The notes under the pieces were generated by a model, which was not told the origin of the DNA, did no database searches, and was given only the letters and a program-made list of their open reading frames with translations. A stretch of DNA of 64,000 nt from Rathayibacter sp. VKM Ac-2804 (GTDB lineage: Bacteria; Actinomycetota; Actinomycetes; Actinomycetales; Microbacteriaceae): NCBI RefSeq assembly GCF_009866655.1, contig NZ_CP047420.1, positions 2,542,001-2,606,000 on the forward strand. Direction: 5' to 3'. This document shows positions 6,688-13,618 of this stretch, one piece after another (position 1 is the first letter of the stretch; every line of letters starts with the position of its first letter). A program made the translations under genes and the position numbers.

Positions 6688-9357
6688 TCAGTGCGCGGCG
6701 ACGTCCCAGTCGGAGCCGTGGCCGACCTGCACCTCGAGCGGCACGGAGAGATCGACGGCGCCCGCCATCCGCACGCGGACGACCTCCTCGAGCACGTCCT
6801 CCTCGCCGGGGGCCACGTCGAAGATCAGCTCGTCGTGCACCTGGAGCAGCATCCGCGACTCCAGGCCCTTCTCGCCGATGTCGGCCTGCACGCCGATCAT
6901 CGCGATCTTCATGATGTCGGCGGCGGAGCCCTGGATCGGCGAGTTGAGCGCGGCGCGCTCGGCGTTGTCGCGGAGGACGCGGTTGCCGCTCTGCAGATCG
7001 GGGAACGGCCGGCGGCGGCCGAAGATCGTCTCGGTGTAGCCGGTCTCGCGCGCCTGCTCGACGACCGTGCGGAGGTAGTCGCGGACCGCGCCGAAGCGCA
7101 CGAAGTAGTCGGTCATCAGCTGCTTCGCCTCGTTGCTCGAGATGCGCAGCTGCTTGGAGAGGCCGAAGGCGCTCAGTCCGTAGGCGAGGCCGTAGGACAT
7201 CGCCTTGACCTTGTTGCGCATCGCCGAGGTGACGTCGGACGGCTCGACGCCGAAGATCCGCGCGCCGACGAAGCGGTGCAGGTCCTCGCCGCTGTGGAAG
7301 GCCTCGATCAGGCCGGCGTCGCCGGAGAGGTGCGCCATGATCCGCATCTCGATCTGCGAGTAGTCGGCGGTGATCAGGGTGCTCGCCTGCTCGCCGTGCA
7401 CGAACGCGGTGCGGATGCGCCGGCCGACCTCGCTGCGGACCGGGATGTTCTGCAGGTTGGGATCGTTGGAGGAGATCCGGCCGGTCGCGGTGCCGGTCTG
7501 GTCGTAGCTGGTGTGGATCCGGCCGTCGGCGGTGACCGACTTCTCCAGCGTCTCGATGATCTGCTTGAGCTTGGTCGCGTCGCGGTGCTCGAGCAGAAGC
7601 CCGAGGAACGGGTGCGGGTGCGACTCCTGCAGGTCGGCCAGGGCCGACGCGTCGGTCGTGTAGCCGGTCTTGGTCGCGCGGGTGCGCGGCATCGCCAGCT
7701 CCTCGAAGAGGACCTGCTGCAGCTGCTTGGGCGAGCCGAGGTTCATCTCGTGCCCGATCTCGGCGAAGGCGCGGTTCGCGAGGTCGACGGAGGTGGCGGT
7801 GAGCTCGCCGCGGAGGCGCGCGAGCACCTCGGCGTCGATCGCGACGCCGGTGAGCTCCATCGTGGCGAGCACCTGCACGATCGGCAGCTCGATGTCGACG
7901 AGGACGGAGAGCATGCCCTCGCCCAGCAGCTCGGTCAGCACGCCGACGAGGCGGTGCGCGTACCAGGCCTCCGTGGCGGGGCCGATCGGCGGGGCGGTGG
8001 GGACGAGCTGGTTCGGATCACCCTGGATCATCGCCTCGTCGAGGTACTGCAGGACCTGAGCCGGCAGCGTCGCCGCGTGACCGGTGGGCTGCAGGAGCCA
8101 GGCGGCGATGCGGGTGTCGAAGGCGAGGCCGGCCACGGGGAGTCCGGCGCGGCGCAGCGCCTTGACCTGCGGCTTCGCGTCGGCGAAGTACTTCGGGGCG
8201 TCGCTCGCGAGCCACTCCTCGAGCGCGGTGTAGTCGGGCCGGCCGGCGGCCCAGGGCACGAAGGCCGACTCCGCCTCGACCGAGAGGCCGATGCCCTCCA
8301 GGCCGCCCTCGCCGAGCTGCACCTGCACGGCGACCGGGACGGTGCCGTTCGCGGAGACGCGGGCGAGCCAGTGCGCGAGCTCCTCGTCGACCAGGTTCCG
8401 CACGGCCGGCGCCGCGGTGACGACCGTGTCGCCCGCGAGCGCCTCCGCCGCGCCCTCGACGCCCTCGTCGGCCGCGATCGTGAGCACGCGCTCCTGGAGT
8501 GTCTTGAACTCGAGCCTGCTGAAGATCTCGCGGACCGCGTCCGGGTCGATCGGGCGGCGGTCGAGGTCGTTCGGGCCGAGCGGCAGCTCGACGTCGGTGA
8601 TCAGGCGGTTGAGCCTGCGGTTGCGGAGCGCGTTCTCCTTCTGCTCGCGGAGCTTCTCGCCCACGACGCCCTTGATCTCGTCCGCGTGGGCGATGATGTC
8701 GGCCACCGTGCCGTACTGGTTGACCCACTTCGCCGCCGTCTTCGGGCCGACCTTGTCGACGCCGGGCAGGTTGTCGCTGGTCTCGCCGACGAGCGCCGCG
8801 ATCTCGGGGTACTGGTGCGGCTCGACGCCGTACTTCTCGAAGACCTTGTCGCGGTCGTAGCGGGTGAGCTGCGACACGCCCTGGGTGGACGGGTAGAGCA
8901 GGGTCACGTCGGGGGTGACCAGCTGGATGGTGTCGCGGTCGCCGGAGACGACGAGGACCCGGAAGCCGGCCTCGGCGCCCTGGCGGGCGAGCGTGGCGAG
9001 GATGTCGTCGGCCTCGAAGTCCTCCTTCGAGACGGTGCGGATGTTCATCGCGTGCAGCGCCTCCTCGAGGAGGGGGACCTGGCCCTTGAACTCGGGCGGG
9101 GTCTCGCCGCGCGTGCCCTTGTACTCGGGGTACTCGCGGGTGCGGAACGAGTAGCGGGAGATGTCGAAGGCGACGCCGAGGTGCGTCGGCTTCTCGTTCT
9201 TGAGCAGCAGGATCAGCATCGACAGGAAGCCGTGGATGGCGTTCGTGTGCTGGCCCTCGCGGGTCTGGAAGCTGTCGACCGGGAGGGCGTAGAACGCCCG
9301 GAACGCGAGGGAATGACCGTCGATGAGCAGGAGGGTAGGCTGTTCCGGATCTGACAC
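6688..9357 (-). CDS. polA: DNA polymerase I
   Basis: An 889-residue family A polymerase for Okazaki-fragment processing and repair synthesis. Residues 1 to about 300 form the 5'-3' exonuclease/FEN domain (LLIDGHSLAFRAFYAL, DRDTIQLV, DNLPGVDKVGPKTAAK). Residues about 320-480 correspond to the 3'-5' exonuclease fold, but the exo I position reads VPVAVQVQLGEGG, without the D-x-E pair, so proofreading is probably inactive, as in other actinobacterial PolA proteins. The polymerase domain has DYSQIEMR near residue 665 (motif A) and QVHDEL near 837 (motif C). The start is GTG (reads MSDPEQPT), with a -10 box ending six bases upstream. Confidence 0.98.
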   Translation of the reverse strand: MSDPEQPTLLLIDGHSLAFRAFYALPVDSFQTREGQHTNAIHGFLSMLILLLKNEKPTHLGVAFDISRYSFRTREYPEYKGTRGETPPEFKGQVPLLEEALHAMNIRTVSKEDFEADDILATLARQGAEAGFRVLVVSGDRDTIQLVTPDVTLLYPSTQGVSQLTRYDRDKVFEKYGVEPHQYPEIAALVGETSDNLPGVDKVGPKTAAKWVNQYGTVADIIAHADEIKGVVGEKLREQKENALRNRRLNRLITDVELPLGPNDLDRRPIDPDAVREIFSRLEFKTLQERVLTIAADEGVEGAAEALAGDTVVTAAPAVRNLVDEELAHWLARVSANGTVPVAVQVQLGEGGLEGIGLSVEAESAFVPWAAGRPDYTALEEWLASDAPKYFADAKPQVKALRRAGLPVAGLAFDTRIAAWLLQPTGHAATLPAQVLQYLDEAMIQGDPNQLVPTAPPIGPATEAWYAHRLVGVLTELLGEGMLSVLVDIELPIVQVLATMELTGVAIDAEVLARLRGELTATSVDLANRAFAEIGHEMNLGSPKQLQQVLFEELAMPRTRATKTGYTTDASALADLQESHPHPFLGLLLEHRDATKLKQIIETLEKSVTADGRIHTSYDQTGTATGRISSNDPNLQNIPVRSEVGRRIRTAFVHGEQASTLITADYSQIEMRIMAHLSGDAGLIEAFHSGEDLHRFVGARIFGVEPSDVTSAMRNKVKAMSYGLAYGLSAFGLSKQLRISSNEAKQLMTDYFVRFGAVRDYLRTVVEQARETGYTETIFGRRRPFPDLQSGNRVLRDNAERAALNSPIQGSAADIMKIAMIGVQADIGEKGLESRMLLQVHDELIFDVAPGEEDVLEEVVRVRMAGAVDLSVPLEVQVGHGSDWDVAAH

Positions 9358-9363
9358 AGGGCA

Positions 9364-9385
9364 AGACTACACAGCGCCTCCGACA
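9364..9385 (-). promoter_or_regulatory. PafBC-like DNA-damage promoter motif of polA
   Basis: The minus strand reads TGTCGGAG, an 8-base spacer, then TAGTCT. This fits TGTCRGTG-N8-TANNNT with one mismatch. The -10 box ends six bases before the polA GTG, so transcription would start at or next to the start codon. It is the same architecture as uvrB at 509-530. Confidence 0.55.
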
Positions 9386-9449
9386 CCGGTTCGGGCCCGG
9401 TCCCGCCCGTCGGCGGAGGGCCTCCGGGAGGCCCAGCACGAGGAGCACC

Positions 9450-9905
9450 GTGACCGAATCCGCCCCCGCCGCCGCGACCGCCGACTCCTGGGTCCGCCCG
9501 CCCGTCCTCGACCTCGAGGCGCACATCGGGCGCGGCATGGGCGAGCTCGCCGAGCGGATGGGCATCGTCTGGCACGAGCTCACCCCCGAGCACTCCGTCG
9601 CGTCGATGCCCGTCGAGGGCAACCGCCAGCCGGTCGGCATCCTGCACGGCGGCGCGCACGTCGTCCTCGCCGAATCGATGGGCTCGATCGCCGCCAACGT
9701 GCACGCCGGAGCGGGCCGCCTCGCGATGGGCATCGAGCTGAACGCGAGCCACAGCCGCTCGATCACCCACGGCCACGTGATCGCCACCTGCGACGCGATC
9801 CACCTCGGCTCGACCCTCACGACGCACGAGATCGTCGTCCGCGACGAGCAGGGCCGCCGCCTCAGCACGGTCCGCATCACGAACATCCTCCGCGACGCCC
9901 GCTGA
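9450..9905 (+). CDS. PaaI-type hotdog-fold thioesterase
   Basis: A 151-residue single-domain hotdog protein, the usual PaaI/YbgC-like length, expected to hydrolyse acyl-CoA thioesters in the cytosol. Visible motifs are the substrate-loop HGGAHVVLAESMGS (HGG plus the catalytic acidic residue, about residues 66-79) and the beta-strand GIELNASHSRSI, equivalent to the ELNANH signature of menaquinone and phenylacetate thioesterases. A 1,4-dihydroxy-2-naphthoyl-CoA hydrolase role is possible but there are no menaquinone genes nearby. The start is GTG at 9450 (MTESAPAA). It is divergent from polA. The last 108 bp of the gene, including the stop, recur at 10332-10439. Confidence 0.88.
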   Translation: MTESAPAAATADSWVRPPVLDLEAHIGRGMGELAERMGIVWHELTPEHSVASMPVEGNRQPVGILHGGAHVVLAESMGSIAANVHAGAGRLAMGIELNASHSRSITHGHVIATCDAIHLGSTLTTHEIVVRDEQGRRLSTVRITNILRDAR

Positions 9906-9989
9906 CGACGGCACGGGCATCGAGTAGCCCGAGCGCGGAAGCCGCTTCACGTCTCGGTGGTGAGGGAAAGTTGCGGCTGCGCCGCGTCA

Positions 9990-10030
9990 TGGTGGTCGAG
10001 TAGCCCCGCAGGGGCGTATCGAGACCCGCC
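9990..10030 (-). repeat. interspersed palindromic repeat, reverse orientation
   Basis: On the plus strand it reads TGGTCGAGTAGCC-CCGCAGGGG-CGTATCGAGACCCGCC, the exact reverse layout of the plus-oriented copies. Its outer side continues into GTCATCAGCAGGGCGGGTCT (10031-10050), which recurs inverted at about 26699-26731, so the repeat has a second conserved module. Confidence 0.75.
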
Positions 10031-10071
10031 GTCATCAGCAGGGCGGGTCTGCAGACTCGTCCTTCTGACGC

Positions 10072-10155
10072 TGGTGGATCTCGATACGCCCGCTGCGCGG
10101 GCTACTCGATCAGCATGGCTTTCCCATACCTACTAGGTGATCTTTCCTAGGTGTA
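10072..10155 (+). repeat. interspersed palindromic repeat plus conserved CTAGG tail, copy 1
   Basis: A near-consensus unit (TGGTGGATCTCGATACGCC, palindrome CCCGCTGCGCGGG, CTACTCGATCAGCA) is followed by a tail (GGCTTTCCCATACC, TACTAGGTGATCTTTCC, TAGG). The tail recurs after the next repeat copy at 10251-10292, so repeat and tail were probably copied together. Confidence 0.75.
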
Positions 10156-10214
10156 CTGCTCAAGGACGTCGGGCTCTTCCCCGCCCTGCGCTGGCGCCGA
10201 AGGCGCCCCCTCCG

Positions 10215-10293
10215 CTCGGTACGCCCGCTGCGCGGACTACTCGATCAGCAGGGCATTCCCCCTAGGTACTAGGCGATCTTTCCCAGGACAATC
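10215..10293 (+). repeat. interspersed palindromic repeat plus conserved CTAGG tail, copy 2
   Basis: The unit CTCGGTACGCCCGCTGCGCGG-ACTACTCGATCAGCA is followed by GGGCATTCCCCC, TAGGTACTAGGCGATC and TTTCCCAGG, matching the tail of copy 1 with several substitutions. The left arm of the palindromic unit is shortened. Confidence 0.7.
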
Positions 10294-10331
10294 GTCGGCG
10301 CCAGGACGGCCGGTCTGCGGACCCGGCCTTC

Positions 10332-10439
10332 ATCCACCTCGGCTCGACCCTCACCACGCACGAGATCGTCGTCCGCGACGAGCAAGGGCGCCGCCTCAGC
10401 ACGGTCCGCATCACGGACATCCTCCGCGACGCCCGCTGA
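10332..10439 (+). pseudogene. duplicated 3' end of the thioesterase gene (fragment)
   Basis: These 108 bases repeat the last 108 bases of the thioesterase gene (9798-9905), including the TGA stop, with only four differences. Three are synonymous in the parent frame and one is Asn to Asp. There is no start codon or upstream coding part, so it is a gene fragment. The sequence before it (GGTCTGCGGACCCGG) belongs to the second module of the palindromic repeat family, so the duplication junction lies at a repeat. Confidence 0.85.
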
Positions 10440-10445
10440 CCGGGT

Positions 10446-10841
10446 TCAGCTCCGCGCCGTGGAGACCGTGAGCGCGAACACCGTTCCGAGCACGAGCACG
10501 AGCCCGGCTGCGACGAAGGACGGCACGGGCGACCCGACGGCGGCCGACATCGTCCAGCCGATCAGTGCGATGCCGAGCTCTGCGGCGAACACTGCGCGCG
10601 TCGGTCGCTGGGCGGAGCGCTCGAGGAGGCGCGACCCCTCGACGAGCGGAATCATCCGCGGAACGAGAGCCAGGAGAACGAGCAGGAGAGGGAAGGGCAC
10701 CTCCACTGCACCTCCCCAGGATCCGGACGACGGAGGATCGACGACGAGGAGGACAGCGAGCGCCACTGCGAGAACGAGGATCCCCGCTCTCGATCGGGGC
10801 GGGCCCCACGGCGACGAGAAGCGAGTCGAAGTCGGAGCCAT
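10446..10841 (-). CDS. small membrane protein of unknown function
   Basis: Not recognised. The 131-residue product has four clear hydrophobic segments: ILVLAVALAVLLVV (residues about 21-34), PFPLLLVLLALVP (about 49-61), FAAELGIALIGW (about 87-98) and PSFVAAGLVLVLGTVFAL (about 107-124). It is therefore probably an integral inner-membrane protein with both termini on the same side. The ATG at 10839-10841 follows the stop of the secreted-protein gene by only four bases, so the two are probably co-translated. It ends six bases from the thioesterase-fragment duplication. The position of this reading frame relative to its neighbours and its hydrophobic pattern are the reasons for preferring it over the overlapping Arg-rich frames. 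Confidence 0.6.
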   Translation of the reverse strand: MAPTSTRFSSPWGPPRSRAGILVLAVALAVLLVVDPPSSGSWGGAVEVPFPLLLVLLALVPRMIPLVEGSRLLERSAQRPTRAVFAAELGIALIGWTMSAAVGSPVPSFVAAGLVLVLGTVFALTVSTARS

Positions 10842-10845
10842 CTGC

Positions 10846-11511
10846 TCATTCCGTGCAGGGCTCGACGACGGGGAAGAACGCCACTGCCACGTAGTGGAAG
10901 TGGCGGATCCCGAAGCACTTTCCTTCATTGTTCGCCCGGTTGGCCGTGTCGAGCGCAGCTGCCAATCCGAGCCCGCACGCCCACCCGACGGTTCCGCAAG
11001 CGGCGGTCGCCACCCCGACGGGGAAACTCGACTCGGAAGCGATGCGCTGCGTCTCCGCCCGGCTGTAGAGAAGCGTGCAGAAGGCCGCATCGCATTCCAG
11101 ACTCGGATCCGCGACGACGGGATAGGTGGCTCCCGCGTGCTGCACGTGCTGGACGACGACGGCGCCGTCGACCTCGTACCAGGTGTCGACAGGAGCACCG
11201 TCGGCGTCGACCGCCCACGGTTCCGCGATCGTGTTGACGACGTTCCCGAGCGAGTCGGAGACGGTGATGCCGCCACTGCTCGTGAGCTCGAGGTGCGCAT
11301 CAGCGCCCGCAGCGGTGACCGCGAAGCGGTACTCCTCCGGCGCCTCCGCTCCCTTGACGACCACGTAGCCGGCGGCGGCCGCGGCCCTCTCAGAGCTGGT
11401 GAGCACGTAGTCGGCGTGCTCGCCCTCGTAGAGGAGGACACCGGGCTGCACCTCCTCTCCGGTCGATTCCGTCACCGGTGCCAGCGACAGGGACCCCTGC
11501 GGAGTGGACAC
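10846..11511 (-). CDS. putative secreted protein, C-terminal part of a frameshifted gene (YPVVADP family)
   Basis: The 221-residue frame contains TYPVVADP (about residues 131-138), preceded by a repeated beta-strand region ending EPWAVDADGAPV. I recognise this arrangement from poorly characterised exported proteins of actinobacteria; no activity is known. Downstream are six Cys residues (CDAAFC, CGTVGWAC, KCFG, PCTE), suggesting disulfides outside the cytosol. This part has no signal peptide. The missing N-terminus lies in another frame just upstream (11514-11816). The first possible start, GTG at 11511, has no Shine-Dalgarno; translation could restart there because the upstream TGA is only two bases away. 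A frameshift is the simpler reading. Confidence 0.6.
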   Translation of the reverse strand: MSTPQGSLSLAPVTESTGEEVQPGVLLYEGEHADYVLTSSERAAAAAGYVVVKGAEAPEEYRFAVTAAGADAHLELTSSGGITVSDSLGNVVNTIAEPWAVDADGAPVDTWYEVDGAVVVQHVQHAGATYPVVADPSLECDAAFCTLLYSRAETQRIASESSFPVGVATAACGTVGWACGLGLAAALDTANRANNEGKCFGIRHFHYVAVAFFPVVEPCTE

Positions 11512-11513
11512 CG

Positions 11514-11816
11514 TCAGACCATCGACATCGTCGAGTTCCTCGGAGGCGAGGTCACGCCCTCCTTCCGAGTGGATCCCTCGTGCGAGGGCACGGACTCGTC
11601 CGCGACGAAGTCCGCTTCGGGTCCCGTCGCTCCGGAAGCCAGGAGGTCACGCTCGTCCAGGGCGTCCAGCGCGTCCCTGCCGTTCTCGGCGGTACTCGCC
11701 GCCGACGACTCCGACAGCGATCGTGGACTCGCCTCCGCAGGGGCGCTCCCGAGCGCAGCGGCCGCGAAGACGAGAGCGGTGAGAAGAACGGAGGAAGGCC
11801 TTGTCAGTGTTCTCAT
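11514..11816 (-). CDS. putative secreted protein, N-terminal signal-peptide part of a frameshifted gene
   Basis: About 100 residues starting MRTLTRPSSVLLTALVFA with a Sec signal peptide and a likely cleavage at APAEA-SP (about residues 27-29). The ATG at 11814-11816 was chosen because GGAG sits six bases upstream; longer starts at 11828 and 11903 exist in frame. After about residue 80 the frame turns unlike a folded protein (SPPRNSTMSMV) and stops. The alternative frame over the same bases reads DLASEELDDVDGLTVS and runs without a stop into the downstream 221-residue frame. Joined, the product would be about 320 residues with one signal peptide. An indel within about 11515-11600, real or a sequencing error, would explain the split. 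Confidence 0.55.
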   Translation of the reverse strand: MRTLTRPSSVLLTALVFAAAALGSAPAEASPRSLSESSAASTAENGRDALDALDERDLLASGATGPEADFVADESVPSHEGSTRKEGVTSPPRNSTMSMV

Positions 11817-12138
11817 CGTGCGCTCCATTGCGTCGACATCGCACGAGAAAGCCTGCACCTGCGGTCGCTGGGCCTCGTCGAACTCGAACGATGATCTCTC
11901 CACCCGGATGCCTCGGCGTCTTCGTCGGAGAAGGCTTGTTACCTCTGCGACACTCGAATACCATTCGGGTATGGCATTGATAGCAATGAGATCCGACCGG
12001 GTGCAACCGCTGTCGCCCTGTGCCGGTCGTCACGCGACAGAGCCGGAGCAGTTCGCTGCTCCGGCTGCTCCGGACGAGGAGGCCGCGACGGGTCCGCAAG
12101 CCCCCGCCGCCGCGGGACGGGCGACCTAGGCTCGGGGC
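11817..12138. other. divergent intergenic region, locally AT-richer
   Basis: The gap separates the divergent secreted-protein and PNP-oxidase-like genes. No gene is supported here. The stretch 11940-11990 is clearly less GC-rich than its surroundings. It contains the dyad ATACC-attcg-GGTAT (11958-11972) and the promoter-like pair listed at 11958-11986. The rest shows no feature I can name. Confidence 0.5.
11958..11986 (-). promoter_or_regulatory. candidate promoter with overlapping dyad for the secreted/membrane protein pair
   Basis: The minus strand shows TTGCTA, a 17-base spacer, then TGGTAT. A 5-bp inverted repeat (ATACC / GGTAT, five-base spacer) overlaps the -10 box and could be an operator. 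Both boxes deviate from consensus. Confidence 0.35.
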
Positions 12139-12819
12139 GTGACCTTCCGCGATCTGCTGCGCTCCCTGCCGTCCATGCCGTCCGAGCTGCCCGACTTCGA
12201 GGTGGAGGCGGCGCCCGCCGATCCCGTCGAGCTGTTCGGGCAGTGGCTGGAGGCGGCGAAGGACGCCGGCCAGCTCCTCCCCCACGGCGCGACGCTGTCG
12301 ACCGCCGACGCCGACGGGACCGTCTCGGCGCGAGTGCTGGTGCTGCGCGACATCGACGACGCCGGCTGGGCGTTCTCGACCCACGCCTCCAGCCCCAAGG
12401 GGCGGGCGATGGCGGCGAACCCGCACGCCGCGCTGACCTTCTTCTGGCCGGTGCAGGGCCGGCAGGTCCGGGTGGAGGGCCGCGTCGAGCGCGCCTCCGC
12501 CGAGGAGTCGAAGAAGGACTTCGAGCGGCGCTCGGAGGCCGCGCGCACGGCCCTGCTGGTCGGCCGGCAGAGCGAGCCGATGAAGCGCGCCGAGGACTTC
12601 GACCTGGTGACGCTGCAGACCGGCGTCGCCGTCGCCTGCTCCCCGGCGACGCTCGACCGCGACTGGGCCGTCTACCGCGTCGTGCCCGAGCGGATCGAGT
12701 TCTGGCAGGGCTCGACCAGGGCGGAGCAGGACCACACCCGCCTGCTCTACCGCGCACCCGCTGCCGGAACGACGGAGGCGGGCGGCTCCCCGTGGGAGCG
12801 CACCCGCCTCTGGCCGTGA
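12139..12819 (+). CDS. pyridoxamine 5'-phosphate oxidase family flavoprotein (PdxH-like)
   Basis: A 226-residue protein resembling pyridoxine/pyridoxamine 5'-phosphate oxidase, which uses FMN to make PLP. The order of segments is that of PdxH: AMTLSTAD-type region (GATLSTADADGTVSARVLVL), the FMN-binding STHASSPKGRAM block (about residues 81-92), FFWPVQGRQVRVEG (about 103-116) and a C-terminal Trp-containing segment with WQG and a basic RLWP end. True PdxH is usually about 210-220 residues and ends RLAP, so the exact substrate is less sure. The start is GTG (MTFRDLLRSL). It stands alone on the plus strand. Confidence 0.78.
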   Translation: MTFRDLLRSLPSMPSELPDFEVEAAPADPVELFGQWLEAAKDAGQLLPHGATLSTADADGTVSARVLVLRDIDDAGWAFSTHASSPKGRAMAANPHAALTFFWPVQGRQVRVEGRVERASAEESKKDFERRSEAARTALLVGRQSEPMKRAEDFDLVTLQTGVAVACSPATLDRDWAVYRVVPERIEFWQGSTRAEQDHTRLLYRAPAAGTTEAGGSPWERTRLWP

Positions 12820-12823
12820 CGGC

Positions 12824-12839
12824 GCGGCCCTCGGGCCGC
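12824..12839. terminator. bidirectional hairpin between convergent genes
   Basis: GCGGCC-CTCG-GGCCGC, a 6-bp stem with a tetraloop, fills the 27-bp gap between the convergent PNP-oxidase-like and ANTAR-regulator genes. There is no U tract. Confidence 0.4.
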
Positions 12840-12846
12840 CGCCGCC

Positions 12847-13452
12847 CTACTTCTTGGGGCTGAGCTGCTCGATGATCGCCTGCGCGACGTCGTGCATGGT
12901 GAGGCGGCGGTCCATCGACGCCTTCTGGATCCAGCGGAAGGCCTCGGGCTCGGAGAGGCCCATCTTCTCGTTGAGCAGGCCCTTGGCCCGGTCGACGAGC
13001 TTGCGGGTCTCGAAGCGCTCGACCATGTCGGCGACCTCGGCCTCGAGGGTGAGGATCTGCGCGTAGCGGGAGAGGGCGATCTCGATCGCCGGCAGCAGGT
13101 CGTTCGGCGTGAACGGCTTGACCACGTAGGCCAGCGCGCCGGCCTCGCTCGCGCGCTCGACCAGCTCCTTCTGACTGAAGGCGGTCAGCAGGACGACGGG
13201 GGCGATGTGCGCCTTCGAGAGGCGCTCAGCGGCGGAGATGCCGTCGAGCTGGGGCATCTTCACGTCCATGATCACCAGATCGGGGCGCAGCTCGGTGGCG
13301 AGGGCCACGGCCGTCTCGCCGTCGCCCGCCTCACCGACGACCTCGAAGCCGTTGTCGCGGAGGATCTCCACGATGTCCATGCGGATGAGCGATTCGTCCT
13401 CTGCGACGACGACCCGACGGGGTGCGGTCTGCGGAGTTTCCTGGTCTGTCAC
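12847..13452 (-). CDS. response regulator with C-terminal ANTAR RNA-binding domain (PdtaR-like)
   Basis: A 201-residue two-domain protein. The receiver domain spans about residues 13-125, with the acidic pocket EDES, the phospho-acceptor in DLVIMDVKMP (about residue 63), the Thr/Ser switch at LLTAFS and Lys at VVKPFTP. A short coiled coil (LTLEAEVADMVERFETRK) leads to the ANTAR domain (LVDRAKGLLNEKMGLSEPEAFRWIQ), a three-helix fold that binds paired RNA hairpins and prevents termination. The closest described relative is mycobacterial PdtaR, partner of the PdtaS kinase; no kinase gene is adjacent. The GTG at 13452 was chosen because earlier in-frame codons would run into the tRNA gene. Confidence 0.92.
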   Translation of the reverse strand: MTDQETPQTAPRRVVVAEDESLIRMDIVEILRDNGFEVVGEAGDGETAVALATELRPDLVIMDVKMPQLDGISAAERLSKAHIAPVVLLTAFSQKELVERASEAGALAYVVKPFTPNDLLPAIEIALSRYAQILTLEAEVADMVERFETRKLVDRAKGLLNEKMGLSEPEAFRWIQKASMDRRLTMHDVAQAIIEQLSPKK

Positions 13453-13491
13453 GCCGAAGAGCCTACGGTATTCTCGACAGGCTCGTGATGA

Positions 13492-13574
13492 GCCGGTGTG
13501 GCGGAATGGCAGACGCGGGGCACTCAAAATGCTCTGTCCGAGAGGGCTTGTGGGTTCGAGTCCCACCACCGGTA
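13492..13574 (+). tRNA. tRNA-Leu (anticodon CAA)
   Basis: The cloverleaf is readable. The acceptor GCCGGTG pairs with CACCGGT (with G-U at the end), and the D-arm is GGCGGAATGGCAGACGC. The anticodon stem GGGCA/TGCTC surrounds loop CTCAAAA with anticodon CAA. A long variable arm (TGTCCGAGAGGGCTT) marks class II, and the T-arm is GTGGG-TTCGAGT-CCCAC. The discriminator base is A; CCA is not fully encoded (CCG follows). It is divergent from the ANTAR regulator, 39 bp away. Confidence 0.95.
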
Positions 13575-13618
13575 CCGCAGGCGCCCCGCGCGCGTCGCCG
13601 CTTCGCTAGCGTCGTCGG

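Noticed and set aside
5026..9354. Very long plus-strand open frame (1442 codons) opposite the DUF885 gene and polA
   Set aside because: It is antisense to two clearly homologous genes, is Arg/Gly/Asp-rich and has no family motif. Long empty antisense frames are expected at this GC content. The same applies to the 1880-codon frame at 19963-25605 (except its real epimerase end) and the 1341-codon frame opposite gltB.
9906..10331. Insertion sequence or integrated element between the thioesterase gene and its duplicated end
   Set aside because: No transposase frame, terminal inverted repeat pair or target-site duplication could be identified; only the palindromic repeats and CTAGG tails are present.
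10151..10471. Open frame of 106 codons in the repeat-rich spacer
   Set aside because: It runs through two repeat copies and reads the duplicated thioesterase fragment out of frame; composition is Arg/Pro-rich.
12847..13569. Longer form of the ANTAR regulator starting at 13569
   Set aside because: The extra N-terminus would be encoded by the reverse strand of tRNA-Leu; the GTG at 13452 gives a normal receiver-domain start.
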